Positions 33,880 through 42,874 are shown, numbered from the stretch's first letter. The stretch: DNA of 64,000 nt from Mycolicibacterium peregrinum (GCF_001665625.1 NZ_LZSY01000044.1:31446-95445); one strand, 5' to 3'. The notes: generated by a model from the letters alone, not told the origin. A program made the numbers and translations.

Positions 33880-35080
33880 TGCCGTTGAGCCAACCCGACC
33901 GGAGACGCTCGGGCGCCGCCAACGGCGTCAGGTCGGGCATCCCGTCGGCGATCGCGTTGAAGATCAGGTCGATGGTCATCCTGGCGAGGTTGGCGCCGAT
34001 GCAGTAGTGCGCGCCCGTACCGCCGAACCCCACGTGCGGGTTGGGGTCCCGCAGGATGTTGAAGCTGTACGGGTCGTCGAACACATCCTCGTCGAAGTTC
34101 GCCGAGCGGTAGAACATCACCACCCGCTGACCCTTCTTGATGGGCACGCCGGCCAGCTCGGTGTCCTCCAGGGCGGTGCGCTGGAATGACGTGACGGGCG
34201 TGGCCCACCGGACGATCTCGTCGGCCGCGGTGCCGGGGCGCTCGCGTTTGAACAGCTCCCACTGGTCGGGGTGATCGGCGAAGGCCATCATGCCCTGGGT
34301 GATCGAGTTGCGGGTGGTCTCGTTTCCGGCCACGGCGAGCAGGATGACGAAGAAGCCGAACTCGTCGTCGGAGAGCTTGTGCCCCTCCACGTCGGCCTGC
34401 AGGAGTTTGGTGACCAGGTCGTCGCCGGGGTTCTTGGTCCGCTCGGCCGCCATCTGCATCCCGTACATGATCAACTCGACGGAGGCGCTGATCGCGTCGT
34501 TGGAGGCGAACTCCGGGTCCTGGTCGCCGACCATCTGATTGGACCAGTCGAACAACTTCATGCGGTCTTCCTGCGGCACGCCCATCAGCCCCGCGATCGC
34601 CTGCAGGGGTAGTTCGCACGAGACCTGCTCGACGAAATCTCCGGAACCCGCGGCAGCGGCGGCCGCGACGATGTCCCGGGCCCGGTCGGCCAGGTCGGCG
34701 CGCAGGCGCTCGATCGCCCGTGGTGTGAAGGCCCGCGAGATGATCTTGCGCAGGTGCGTGTGGTGTGGGGCGTCCATGTTGAGCATGACGAACTTGCCCT
34801 GCTCGATCTGCTGCTGGACGGTGCCGTCGCGGTAGCGCGGGAGGGCGGTCTTCTCCTGGCTGGAGAACACGTCACTGCGCAGCGAGACCTCTTTGACGTC
34901 CTTGTGCTTCGTGACGACCCAGAACCCGCCGTCGTCGAACCCCCCTTGTCCAAGCGGCTGTTCGTTCCACCAGATCGGAGCCAACTTGCGCATCTCGGCG
35001 AGTTCCTCGACGGGCAGCCGTTCGGCGTAGATGTCGGGATCGGTGAAGTCGAATCCGGGCGGGAGGTTCAGAGTCGGCAT
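33833..35080 (-). CDS. cyp125: Cytochrome P450 CYP125-family steroid C26/27-monooxygenase
   Basis: A 415-residue cytochrome P450. Haem thiolate C360 is in FGGTGAHYCIGANLARM, the I helix has AGNETT (251-256), and ExxR is E288/R291. The sequence is close to M. tuberculosis CYP125A1 throughout, beginning LNLPPGFDFTDPDIYAERLP. CYP125 oxidises the terminal methyl of the cholesterol side chain to start its degradation. Here it stands alone, outside any mce4/igr-like cluster, and so may be a paralogue of a main copy elsewhere. A near-perfect KstR-type box is 108 bp upstream. The ATG at 35080 is the family start. Confidence 0.9.
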   Translation of the reverse strand: MPTLNLPPGFDFTDPDIYAERLPVEELAEMRKLAPIWWNEQPLGQGGFDDGGFWVVTKHKDVKEVSLRSDVFSSQEKTALPRYRDGTVQQQIEQGKFVMLNMDAPHHTHLRKIISRAFTPRAIERLRADLADRARDIVAAAAAAGSGDFVEQVSCELPLQAIAGLMGVPQEDRMKLFDWSNQMVGDQDPEFASNDAISASVELIMYGMQMAAERTKNPGDDLVTKLLQADVEGHKLSDDEFGFFVILLAVAGNETTRNSITQGMMAFADHPDQWELFKRERPGTAADEIVRWATPVTSFQRTALEDTELAGVPIKKGQRVVMFYRSANFDEDVFDDPYSFNILRDPNPHVGFGGTGAHYCIGANLARMTIDLIFNAIADGMPDLTPLAAPERLRSGWLNGIKHWQVDYRGQSGSR

Positions 35081-35187
35081 GGCGTTGGCGCTCCTCGCGA
35101 CGACGTTGTGTAGTGGCGTAAACCCATTGCTACACCACAGGTGGGGCCCCTCGGAGCGGGTTTCGGAAACTCCCACATCGTGGGTAT

Positions 35188-35201
35188 TGGAACGTGTTCC
35201 G
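35188..35201. promoter_or_regulatory. KstR-type operator before CYP125, one mismatch
   Basis: On the plus strand TGGAACGTGTTCCG agrees with TnnAACnnGTTnnA at all fixed positions but the last A. It lies 108 bp upstream of the CYP125 start and 89 bp upstream of the Pro/Ala-rich gene start, so it could act on either promoter; CYP125 is the known KstR target. Confidence 0.6.
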
Positions 35202-35289
35202 ATTCTTGCGTTGTAACGGTTGAACGAGCGCGACGATGCACTCAGCGTTACCATTCGTCCCTGGAGCAACAGCAGGAGGCCAACCAGTT

Positions 35290-35880
35290 ATGCGAGTCGA
35301 CGTCCGTAGGTTCGGGATCGTGTTGACGGGCTGTGTGTCGGGTCCTGTCGTCGCGTTGGCCATGGCCGCCGCGGCGGCCGCGGAGCCACCCAATCCGGCG
35401 CCTGCCCCCGCGCCGGCGCCCGCGCCCGGACCGGCGGCTCAGGCAGCGGTCGGAGATCCGACGGCACCGGTTGCCGCGGCCCCGGGTACCCCTCACCTGG
35501 CCAGCCCCGATGCCCTGCCGCCGGGGGCCACGATGGATCCCACGGGACAGGGAACCGAGACGCCCAACCTGAGCTACCTCAAGGATCTGTGGCACGCGGT
35601 GCAGAACCAGGAGATCAGCGGCAAGGAAGCCCTGGTACTCGGGCTCGCGCAGCGCGGCATGAACACGCCTGTCCCGGGCCAGGTACCCGGGCCGAACGTT
35701 CCGACCGCGCCTGCGGCCCCCGGTGCACCGACAGCACCTCTGCCCGGCGGGCCGGCCGTAACCGACCCAGGCGCTCCTGCCGGGCCCGCCGTGTTGCCCG
35801 CTGCTCCTGCCGGCCCAGCTGTCGCTGTGCCCGCCGGTCCAGCCGCCCCGGCAGCGCCCGCCCCGGCCCCGGCGCCCTGA
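35290..35880 (+). CDS. Exported Pro/Ala-rich protein
   Basis: A 196-residue protein with a Sec signal peptide (MRVDVRRFGIVLTGCVSG then an Ala-rich stretch, cleavage near AAA-EPP) and long low-complexity Pro/Ala/Gly segments. Only a central stretch of about 35 residues (LSYLKDLWHAVQNQEISGKE... GLAQRGMNTP) has a folded helical look and is likely the conserved core. A cysteine at 15 sits in L-T-G-C but the hydrophobic stretch continues after it, so a lipoprotein is less likely. Surface or cell-wall location is inferred; function unknown. The start ATG is at 35290. Confidence 0.7.
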   Translation: MRVDVRRFGIVLTGCVSGPVVALAMAAAAAAEPPNPAPAPAPAPAPGPAAQAAVGDPTAPVAAAPGTPHLASPDALPPGATMDPTGQGTETPNLSYLKDLWHAVQNQEISGKEALVLGLAQRGMNTPVPGQVPGPNVPTAPAAPGAPTAPLPGGPAVTDPGAPAGPAVLPAAPAGPAVAVPAGPAAPAAPAPAPAP

Positions 35881-35895
35881 GTGCCGGGAATCTGA

Positions 35896-38142
35896 TCAGG
35901 CCGGCAGGGTTACGACCGGAAGGTCAACCCGGGCAGGCACGTGCTTGTGCCACGGTGTGCCCGCGTACTCATCGCGCCACTGCGACGACGTGAGCTCGTT
36001 GGGTGCGACGCCGGGCACGATCGACCGCCCTTGGCCGTCGGTGTAGTCGAGGCCGAATCCGTTGGGCAGCGAGATGTGCCCCGGCAGCATCGCGTCGTTG
36101 ACCTCCACGGTCACCTCCGCGCTTCCCGTCGCGGTGGTCAGCCTGGCCCGGTCTCCGTCGCGTAGGCCGATGGACTCGGCGTCGTCGGCGCTGATCCGCA
36201 GGGCTCCTTCACTGTCGCGCTTGCGCCAGGCCGGGTCGCGGAATATGTCGTTGGCGGTGTAGGCCCGACGTTCGCCGGCCGAGAGCACCATCGGGAACTC
36301 CTCGGAGGTCAGCGCCGACGGCGTGGTCGGCAATGCTCGGACCGCGTCGAGCATCTCGGGCATTGCGAGTGCGATCTTGTGATCCGGGTGGCCGATCAGA
36401 GCGAAATCGTCCGGATATTCGTGCACGGTGAAGGTCAGCCCGGACCGGCCGGCCAAGATGGCCTCGAAGAGGGCGTTGCCGTCGGCGTGACCGGCGCGAC
36501 GCACGGCATCGGGATAGGTCACGGCGGTCTTCTGCGCCAGCCCCCACAGCGCCGCGGCGCCGGCGAGGCCATCCGGAAGCACCGGTCCGAGCGTCTCGTA
36601 CAGCACGTATGGCAGGACCCGTCCCAGGCCCGGGTTGGCGCCCACAGCGCCGAGAAACGCTGCGGCGTAGGCGTCCAGGCCGTCGCGGGCCGCGCGCCGT
36701 AACGGATCCAGTTCGGCATCGTCGACCGCACCGATGGCGCGCACCAGGCGGGCCCAGATCTCGGGCTCGGGCAGCGTGCCGGGCAAAGGTTCGAACAACG
36801 GGTGGCGCAGGTGGAAGCTGTTGTGCGGGAACTCGAGATTGAAGAACGTCGCCTCGGGCTTCTCGAACTGGTTGGCCGCAGGCAGCACATAATCTGCCAG
36901 CCGGGCGGTTTCGGTCATCGCGACGTCGATGACGACGAGGAGTTCGAGCGATTCCAGGGCGGCCCGCACGGCCGCCGAATCGGCGATCGAGTGCGCGGGG
37001 TTGCTGCTCTCGACGATCATCGCCCGGAAGCGGTCGGGATGGTCGGTGAGGATCTCCTGGGGCACCGCGTTGGACGGCACCAGGCCGGCGATCACCGGGG
37101 CGCCGGTGACCGGGCTGCGGCCCACCCCGCCTGAACCGAACAATGGGGCGAACGACGAATGCAGATGTTGCCCACCGCGTTTGGCGAAGTTGCCGGTGAG
37201 GATCCACAGCATCTTGTTGAGGTATGAACACAGCGTGCTGTTGGGGGCCTGCTGGATGCCGAGATCCTCGAACACCGCGACGCTGCCGGCACCCGCGATG
37301 CGGCGCACCGCCTGGCGCAGCAGGGTCTCGTCGACGCCGCACCGTGCGGCATAGTCGCCGATCGGAACCTCACGAAGCACCTCACGGACCGGTTCGACGC
37401 CGTTGACGTGAGTGGCCAGGAACTCTTCGTCGCACAGGTTTTCCTGAACCAGCACCGCGGCCATCGCGGCCAGGCACCACGCATCGGTCCCCGGCCGCAC
37501 GCGCAGGTGGAAGTCGGCGAGTTTGGCGGTGTCGGTGATCACCGGGTCGATCACGATCATCGCGCGGTCCGGATCCTTGGCGATCTCGTTGAGCACGACG
37601 CGGGCCCGTGGAAAACTCTGCGACATCCACGGGTTCTTGCCCACGAACACCGAGACCTCGGCCTGCTCGAACTCGCCGCGGGTGTGCCCGCCGTAGAGGT
37701 GGGCGTCGACCCACGCCTCGCCGGTCTTCTCCTGCGCCAGGGCGTTTGACCGGTACCGCGAACCGATCGCCTTGAGGAATGCGCCGCTGTACGCGCCGCC
37801 CAGGTGGTTGCCCTGGCCGCCGCCACCGTAGTAGAAGATCTTGTCCCCGCCGTGAACTTCCCTGACTGCCAGGAACTTCGCGGCGATCTCGGAAATCGCG
37901 GTGTCCCAGTCGATCTCCTCGTAGCTGCCGTCAGGTGTGCGGCGCAGTGGCGAGGTCAGGCGGTTGGTGCTGCTCTGGTAGTGGTCCAGCCGCAGCGCCT
38001 TGTTGCACGTGTAGCCCGCCGACGCCGGGTGGTCCTTGTCGCCGCGGATTTTCGTGATGGCCCGGCCTTCGGTCTGCACCACGATGCCGCAGTTGCACTC
38101 ACACAGGATGCACGCGGTGGGCTGCCATTGATCGACGGTCAT
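35896..38142 (-). CDS. Molybdopterin (bis-MGD) oxidoreductase, formate-dehydrogenase-like
   Basis: A 748-residue DMSO-reductase-superfamily enzyme. The N-terminal [4Fe-4S] motif is C11-x2-C14-x3-C18 with C46 (TCNKAL). The molybdopterin domains follow (NPWMSQSF with the cofactor contact region), and the C-terminal MGD-binding barrel begins near LSAGERRAYTAND. The active-site ligand (Cys, SeCys or Ser) is not obvious; the position after FFN/HNS motif cannot be fixed by eye. No Tat signal is seen, so it is cytoplasmic; oxidises or reduces a small organic or inorganic compound. Its ATG overlaps the TetR stop by 4 bp, so the two form a unit. No Mo-transport or cofactor genes are nearby. Confidence 0.87.
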   Translation of the reverse strand: MTVDQWQPTACILCECNCGIVVQTEGRAITKIRGDKDHPASAGYTCNKALRLDHYQSSTNRLTSPLRRTPDGSYEEIDWDTAISEIAAKFLAVREVHGGDKIFYYGGGGQGNHLGGAYSGAFLKAIGSRYRSNALAQEKTGEAWVDAHLYGGHTRGEFEQAEVSVFVGKNPWMSQSFPRARVVLNEIAKDPDRAMIVIDPVITDTAKLADFHLRVRPGTDAWCLAAMAAVLVQENLCDEEFLATHVNGVEPVREVLREVPIGDYAARCGVDETLLRQAVRRIAGAGSVAVFEDLGIQQAPNSTLCSYLNKMLWILTGNFAKRGGQHLHSSFAPLFGSGGVGRSPVTGAPVIAGLVPSNAVPQEILTDHPDRFRAMIVESSNPAHSIADSAAVRAALESLELLVVIDVAMTETARLADYVLPAANQFEKPEATFFNLEFPHNSFHLRHPLFEPLPGTLPEPEIWARLVRAIGAVDDAELDPLRRAARDGLDAYAAAFLGAVGANPGLGRVLPYVLYETLGPVLPDGLAGAAALWGLAQKTAVTYPDAVRRAGHADGNALFEAILAGRSGLTFTVHEYPDDFALIGHPDHKIALAMPEMLDAVRALPTTPSALTSEEFPMVLSAGERRAYTANDIFRDPAWRKRDSEGALRISADDAESIGLRDGDRARLTTATGSAEVTVEVNDAMLPGHISLPNGFGLDYTDGQGRSIVPGVAPNELTSSQWRDEYAGTPWHKHVPARVDLPVVTLPA

Positions 38143-38708
38143 GACGGGATTCCTTCCGGCAGGAGTGCGCGAAGTTGACGGTGGATCAGATCGAGTGGTT
38201 TGACGTCACGGGTCGCCCGGGCCATCACCACGGCACCTTCGATCGCGGTCAGGATCAGCGTGGCGAGTTCCTCGGCGCGTTCGGTGGATACTCCGTCGCT
38301 CTGCAGGCGGCGGGTGATCTGTCCGGTCCAGCGGGTGAAGGCCACCCCAGCTCGGTCGAGGGGAGTGGGCTCGGCGGCCGTGGGTTCGCCGGCCTCGACA
38401 GTCACCGCCACAATCGGGCAACCGGCCCGGAAGTCGGTGGCGGACAGTTGTTTACGAAAGCCGGCGATCATCGCGTCGAGCAGTGCCGCGGCGCTGTCCG
38501 CCTGGTCGATCTGCGCGGCGATGTGATCGCTCGCGTAATCGATTGCCTCGCATAGGAGTTGGGTACGACCGCCGGGGAAGTAGTGGTACGCCGAGCCGCG
38601 TGGGGCGCCGCTGTGGGCCAATACATCGGCAATCGCGGTGGGGTGCGCGCCGCGTTCCCGGATCAACAGTGCGGCCGAAGCAACCATGCGTTCGCGAGGA
38701 CTGGTCAT
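38139..38708 (-). CDS. TetR-family regulator of the Mo-oxidoreductase unit
   Basis: A 189-residue TetR regulator. The N-terminal HTH is in TAIADVLAHSGAPRGSAYHYF after RERMVASAALLIRERG; the C-terminal domain (FRAGCPIVAVTVEAGEP) is the TetR_C_10-like ligand part of YxaF/LmrA type. I prefer the ATG at 38708, with AAAGGG six bases upstream; ATG 38726 and ATG 38744 are in frame, but 38744 lies inside the operator palindrome. It is translationally coupled to the molybdopterin enzyme, which it probably represses together with itself. Confidence 0.83.
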   Translation of the reverse strand: MTSPRERMVASAALLIRERGAHPTAIADVLAHSGAPRGSAYHYFPGGRTQLLCEAIDYASDHIAAQIDQADSAAALLDAMIAGFRKQLSATDFRAGCPIVAVTVEAGEPTAAEPTPLDRAGVAFTRWTGQITRRLQSDGVSTERAEELATLILTAIEGAVVMARATRDVKPLDLIHRQLRALLPEGIPS

Positions 38709-38729
38709 CCGAAGCCCTTTCGCCATTTC

Positions 38730-38749
38730 TATGTATGCAACCATACATA
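38730..38749. promoter_or_regulatory. TetR-type operator palindrome
   Basis: TATGTATG (38730-38737) and CATACATA (38742-38749) are perfect inverted arms around CAAC. The palindrome lies 22 bp upstream of the TetR ATG at 38708, in otherwise GC-rich DNA, the classic place for autoregulation. Confidence 0.78.
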
Positions 38750-38838
38750 ACGGGCAGGCGCAGGTCTATCGCCCGTCGCCCACGACTTGAGCGGCGGATT
38801 CCTGCTCGATGCTGGCTGCAATTCGCCGCGTTGATGCT

Positions 38839-39288
38839 CTAGGCGGCCGTCACCAGCCACAGCACGAGAAAAATGGACATGCTCGTCAGACAGAGCAGAT
38901 GCTCGCTGCAGATGGCGCGGGCCAATCGCGTCTGCTGGGCCGGGCTGGCGGTGCGCGCACCCAGGGCCACGGCGTTGGGGACGGTGCGCAGCACGGCCAG
39001 CAGCACGGGGCCGCCGGCGAGCAGCGCGAACATCGCGGTCAGCCAACGCGGGTCGGCACCGTCGACTGCGTGAAAAGTCAATGCCGCCAACAGCACCACC
39101 ATGACGGCGGCGATCAGCAGGCTCATCGGGCGCGATGTGGTGGTCGCGCGGCGGTAGTAGCCGGCGATGGACGCCAGCACGGGTTCCGGCAATTCGGCCG
39201 ACCTGCGGTGGGGTAGGACCTGAACGTCGAAGATCAGGTCCATCCACAGAACGGCGATGAGGAACCCGCTGCCGGCGGCCTCGATCAC
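38839..39288 (-). CDS. DUF1772-like membrane protein
   Basis: A 149-residue integral membrane protein with four hydrophobic helices: residues 5-22, 55-73, 82-100 and 130-147. Conserved small polar residues follow the first helix (IAVLWMDLIFDVQVLPHR). It resembles DUF1772-type small membrane proteins in helix spacing but I am not certain. The start ATG overlaps the end of the nitronate monooxygenase gene by 4 bp, so it is made from the same, KstR-controlled transcript. Function unknown. Confidence 0.72.
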   Translation of the reverse strand: MIEAAGSGFLIAVLWMDLIFDVQVLPHRRSAELPEPVLASIAGYYRRATTTSRPMSLLIAAVMVVLLAALTFHAVDGADPRWLTAMFALLAGGPVLLAVLRTVPNAVALGARTASPAQQTRLARAICSEHLLCLTSMSIFLVLWLVTAA

Positions 39289-40415
39289 ACCCCGGCGGCC
39301 TCGTTCAGCGCGTTGAGGTTGCCGGTCGCCTCCAGGTACTCCTGCACCCAGCGTTCGATCACGGCGGAGGTCTTCTCGACCTTCTTGAACTGGCCGACGA
39401 CCTGGCCCACCGGGTTGAATGCGACGTCAACACTCTCGTTCGGGTACTTGTGCGTCGCCGCGACGGCCATTCCGGACACCATGTACTGAAGCGGCATGCC
39501 GAGCGGCTTCGGGTTGTCCGGGTTCTCCCAGGCGTCGGTCCAGTCGTTGCGGAGCATGCGGGCCGGCTTGCCGGTGAACGAGCGGCTGCGCACGGTGTCC
39601 TTACTGGTGGCCCTGGCGTACGCAGCGTGCTGCTGTTCGGTGTGCTCGGACTCCTCGACCATGACCCACTGCGAGCCGGTCCAGGCGCCCTGTGCGCCGA
39701 GAGCCAGGGCGGCGGCGATCTGCTGACCGCTGCCGATACCGCCGGCGGCCAAAACCGGAACCGGGGCGACTTCCTTGACCACCTGGGGCCACAGCACGAT
39801 CGAGCCGATCTCGCCGCTGTGGCCGCCGGCCTCGCCGCCCTGGGCGATGATGATGTCGACGCCCGCGTCGGCGTGCTTGCGGGCCTGTGACGGCGAACCG
39901 CACAGCGCCGCGACCTTGCGCCCCTCGGCGTGGATGCGGTCGATCATGTCTTTGGGCGGCGTGCCCAGCGCGTTGGCGATCAGCGTCATCTTGGGGTGCT
40001 TCAGCGCGATCTCGACCTGAGGCGTCGCGGTGGCCTCGGTCCAGCCCAGCAGCTGCAGGGCGTCGTCGTCGCTGTGGTCGACCGGCACGCCATGGTCGGC
40101 GAGGATCTTCTTGGCGAAATCCAGATGCTCCTGAGGTACCAGGGACTGCAGCATGCCCTTGAGGTCGTCGGCGGACATGTTGGCGTCCATGCCCTCGTAC
40201 TTGTTCGGGATGACGATGTCGACGCCGTACGGGTGGTCGCCGATGTGCTCGTCGATCCAGTTCAACTCGATCTCGAGCTGCTCGGGGGTGAATCCGACGG
40301 CGCCCAGCACGCCGAAACCACCGGCCTTGCTGACGGCGACGACAACGTCGCGACAGTGGGTAAATGCGAAGATCGGGACGTCGATCCCGAGCTCGTCGCA
40401 GAGTGCGGTGTGCAT
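39285..40415 (-). CDS. Nitronate monooxygenase (2-nitropropane dioxygenase) family flavoprotein
   Basis: A 376-residue FMN TIM-barrel enzyme. Family motifs are PIFAFTHCRDVVVAVSKAGG at the N-terminus, AQGGEAGGHSG for FMN binding, and VLAAGGIGSGQQIAAALALGA for the phosphate. The M. tuberculosis equivalent, as I remember, is Rv3553, which is in the KstR2/KstR-controlled steroid-ring region. Exact reaction in that pathway is not settled; it is a flavin oxygenase or reductase. The ATG at 40415 has AAGGAG 9 bp upstream; a longer open frame from 40484 lacks family similarity. A perfect KstR-type box is 75 bp upstream. It is coupled to the DUF1772-like gene. Confidence 0.88.
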   Translation of the reverse strand: MHTALCDELGIDVPIFAFTHCRDVVVAVSKAGGFGVLGAVGFTPEQLEIELNWIDEHIGDHPYGVDIVIPNKYEGMDANMSADDLKGMLQSLVPQEHLDFAKKILADHGVPVDHSDDDALQLLGWTEATATPQVEIALKHPKMTLIANALGTPPKDMIDRIHAEGRKVAALCGSPSQARKHADAGVDIIIAQGGEAGGHSGEIGSIVLWPQVVKEVAPVPVLAAGGIGSGQQIAAALALGAQGAWTGSQWVMVEESEHTEQQHAAYARATSKDTVRSRSFTGKPARMLRNDWTDAWENPDNPKPLGMPLQYMVSGMAVAATHKYPNESVDVAFNPVGQVVGQFKKVEKTSAVIERWVQEYLEATGNLNALNEAAGV

Positions 40416-40489
40416 TCGGAGCTCCTTGTAGTGGCGGTGTAGTGGCGGTGCGGTTTGAGAGTCCTCGGCCGATACGGCCCGCATGGAAA

Positions 40490-40503
40490 TGAAACGTGTT
40501 CTA
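40490..40503. promoter_or_regulatory. KstR-type operator before nitronate monooxygenase
   Basis: TGAAACGTGTTCTA matches every fixed position of TnnAACnnGTTnnA. It is 75 bp upstream of the nitronate monooxygenase start and 45 bp after the stop of the preceding VOC gene, in an intergenic stretch where the promoter should be. Confidence 0.75.
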
Positions 40504-40547
40504 GTTTAGTACGGCCTCGGGCTCGTTTGGGGAACGACCCGGAATTT

Positions 40548-40913
40548 TCATGCGAGTTCGGCGACGAACGAAACTTCATTTCCGTCGGGATCGGCAACGT
40601 CGATGACAGCGACCATGTCGGCGATGACCTGCGGTTCTCCGATCGTCACACCATCCTGGCGCAGGCCGGCGGCGGTGTGCTCCAGATCGTCGACGCCGAA
40701 TCGCACAGCAGATCTCCCGGCCCGGACCGGATCGGTGACGACCTGTAGCCAGGCGGTTGCGGTCAGCTGCCATTCGGCGACCCCTGGAACAGGTTCCAGA
40801 TCAGGTTCCCGGCCGAGCAGTCGCGCGTACCAGGCCCTCGCCTCCTGGAATCGACCCGTGGCGATGACGGCCGCGACGTCCTTGATCGCGATGGATTGCA
40901 TTTGTGCGGACAT
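40548..40913 (-). CDS. VOC-family protein
   Basis: A 121-residue single-domain vicinal oxygen chelate protein. The paired beta-alpha-beta modules begin DVAAVIATGRFQEARAWYARLLG and end VAVIDVADPDGNEVSFVAELA, where the final Asp-Pro-Asp-Gly-Asn and Glu are the normal metal-site turn. Likely a lyase, dioxygenase or resistance-type protein; not assignable. A perfect KstR-type palindrome occurs inside the coding sequence at 40785-40798. It diverges from the HAD phosphatase with 68 bp between the starts. Confidence 0.77.
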   Translation of the reverse strand: MSAQMQSIAIKDVAAVIATGRFQEARAWYARLLGREPDLEPVPGVAEWQLTATAWLQVVTDPVRAGRSAVRFGVDDLEHTAAGLRQDGVTIGEPQVIADMVAVIDVADPDGNEVSFVAELA

Positions 40914-40981
40914 CCCTCTGTTCTAGTCCCGGATCCGGTCTCGACTGGCCGATTGTCGTGGCGGCTTGGTGTACTAGGCCC

Positions 40982-41746
40982 ATGGGCCGCATGCTCTCGC
41001 CACCCGAGTCACTTGAGGAGATCGGGGACGGTCCGGGCGGTGCGCAGGTGGGGGCCTTCTTCGACCTGGACGGCACGCTGGTGGACGGGTTCACCGCCAC
41101 GGCGCACGCCGGTCATCGGATCCGCCGGCGCCAGGCCGCTGTCGGCGAGATCCTCGGAATCGTCGAAGCCTCGGTCAGGTACCGGATCGGCCGGATGCCG
41201 TTCGAGCGGTTGTTGGTCCGGGCCGCCGGATACCTTCGCGGCGAATCCCTGCTCGAGCTCGACGAGCTGGGGGAGTACCTGTTCGAGAGCCGCATCAACC
41301 AGCGGGTCTACCCGCACATGCGGGACGTGGTGCGCCGTCACCAGGACCGCGGCCACACCGTCGTGATGAGCTCCTCGGCCCTGACAATCCACGCCGAGCC
41401 GGTCGCGCGGCACCTGGGGATCGACCACGTGCTGTGCAATCACTTTCTGACCGACGACCAGGGCCGGCTCACCGGCGGGATCGTCGAACCGATCATCTGG
41501 GGGGCCCGCAAAGCCGATGCGGTGCAAGCCTTTTGCCGAACCGAGCAGGTCGATCTGGCCCACAGCTATTTCTACGCGGACGGCCCCGAGGACGGCGCAC
41601 TGATGCGTTTGGTGGGCAATCCGCGGCCCGTGAATCCGCGGCCGGGTCTGGCCTCGGCTGCCACCGAACAGGACTGGCCGGTGCTCAGCTTGCCGCGTCC
41701 CGGTGGCCGGCGTCGTGGCGAACGCGGGCTCCGACCCGGCGCCTAG
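40982..41746 (+). CDS. HAD-IB family phosphatase
   Basis: A 254-residue haloacid dehalogenase superfamily hydrolase of subclass IB (SerB-like). Motif I is F-F-D28-L-D30-GTLVDG with nucleophile D28 and acid/base D30; motif II is the serine in VVMSSSAL; the last acidic motif is in YFYADGPEDGALM. Relatives are phosphoserine phosphatase-like enzymes and the HAD domain of bifunctional acyltransferases, but this one has no acyltransferase domain. The ATG at 40982 is the family start. Substrate unknown. The stop overlaps the convergent DapB-like stop (shared CTAG). Confidence 0.83.
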   Translation: MGRMLSPPESLEEIGDGPGGAQVGAFFDLDGTLVDGFTATAHAGHRIRRRQAAVGEILGIVEASVRYRIGRMPFERLLVRAAGYLRGESLLELDELGEYLFESRINQRVYPHMRDVVRRHQDRGHTVVMSSSALTIHAEPVARHLGIDHVLCNHFLTDDQGRLTGGIVEPIIWGARKADAVQAFCRTEQVDLAHSYFYADGPEDGALMRLVGNPRPVNPRPGLASAATEQDWPVLSLPRPGGRRRGERGLRPGA

Positions 41747-42819
41747 CCCAGCCTGTGCAGGCCCTTGCCCGTGACGAGCGGCATGTCCAGGGTGGTGCGG
41801 ATGCCGGGCGCGGCGGCCACCACGTCGGGGATGGCGTTCACGATGCGCCCGGCCGCCGCGACGATCGCCGCGTGGTTGTGGTCGCCCTTGCGGCTGGTCG
41901 GGCAGATGTCGACCACGTACGAAGGTTCGCCGACGATCTCGACGCGGTAGGAGCCGCCGGGCTGGGCCGGTTGCGCCCAGTCCGGTCGCAGATCCGCACG
42001 CACCCGGGTGACGTGTTCGACGACGATCACCGGCTCACCGCCGACCATGCCGTTGATCTGGAAGCGCATCGCCGCCACCGTGCCCTTGGCGATGACGCCG
42101 GTTGCGACCTCGATGTCCTCGGGTGCGGGCTCCAACTCGTAGTGCTCGGTGATGTCTTCGACTTCGACGCCGAGTCCGGCGGCGAGCATCCGGATCGCGG
42201 TCCCCCAAGCGGCGCTGAGGATTCCGGGGAGAAACAACATTCCGGGCTGGTCGATCGGATTGCCGAATCCCATGACGATCGACATCACCTCGGTGCCGTC
42301 ATAGGTGGCGTAGTCGGCGATCTCCATGGTCTTGATCTGATCGATGCGCTGACAGGTACCGGCGATCGCGAACGGCAAAAGGTCGGTGGCGAACCCGGGG
42401 TCGACACCGGTGATGAACACGCTTGAATTACCCGCCTGGGCAGCTTCTTCCACCCGCGCGATGGCCTTCTCCGGCATGGCGCCCCAGGGGAACTGCAGGC
42501 CGCCCGGGGCCGAGCCGACCACATTGATCCCGGCGGCCAGTGCGGCCATCACATCGCGGGTGGCTTCCACGGGGCGGGTGTCACCCATCGCGCAGTACAC
42601 CAGGCAGTCCGGTTCGGCGGCGATCGCGGCATCGATGCCCAGCGTGGCGGTGACCCCGGTGACGCCGCCCAGCCCGGCCAGTTCAGCGGCGTCCAGACCG
42701 ACCTTCGTCTCGGTCGAGGTGCCCACCGCGACGAGTTCGAACCGAGGGTCGTCGATGAGCTGGATCAGGGCCAACCGGCCGCAGTTGCCGGTGCCGACGA
42801 GCGCCACGCGAATGGCCAT
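41743..42819 (-). CDS. DapB-like NAD(P)-dependent dehydrogenase
   Basis: A 358-residue protein with an N-terminal Rossmann fold (VALVGTGNCGRLALIQLIDD) and an alpha/beta C-terminal domain as in dihydrodipicolinate reductase, but without the HHxxK catalytic cluster of true DapB. Related actinobacterial proteins are diaminopentanoate/amine dehydrogenase-like. It should act on a small organic substrate with NAD(P). It diverges from the steroid-type SDR with a perfect KstR-type box in the 101-bp spacer, which points to steroid or lipid breakdown. The reaction is not known. Confidence 0.78.
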   Translation of the reverse strand: MAIRVALVGTGNCGRLALIQLIDDPRFELVAVGTSTETKVGLDAAELAGLGGVTGVTATLGIDAAIAAEPDCLVYCAMGDTRPVEATRDVMAALAAGINVVGSAPGGLQFPWGAMPEKAIARVEEAAQAGNSSVFITGVDPGFATDLLPFAIAGTCQRIDQIKTMEIADYATYDGTEVMSIVMGFGNPIDQPGMLFLPGILSAAWGTAIRMLAAGLGVEVEDITEHYELEPAPEDIEVATGVIAKGTVAAMRFQINGMVGGEPVIVVEHVTRVRADLRPDWAQPAQPGGSYRVEIVGEPSYVVDICPTSRKGDHNHAAIVAAAGRIVNAIPDVVAAAPGIRTTLDMPLVTGKGLHRLG

Positions 42820-42874
42820 ACAGGTCTCCTCAAGTGTTCGGTCTGATCGCAGTATGCCGATCCCGCGTCAAAAT

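Noticed and set aside
38726..38744. ATG 38744 as the start of the TetR gene
   Set aside because: It lies within the operator palindrome and has no ribosome site; 38708 has AAAGGG at proper spacing.
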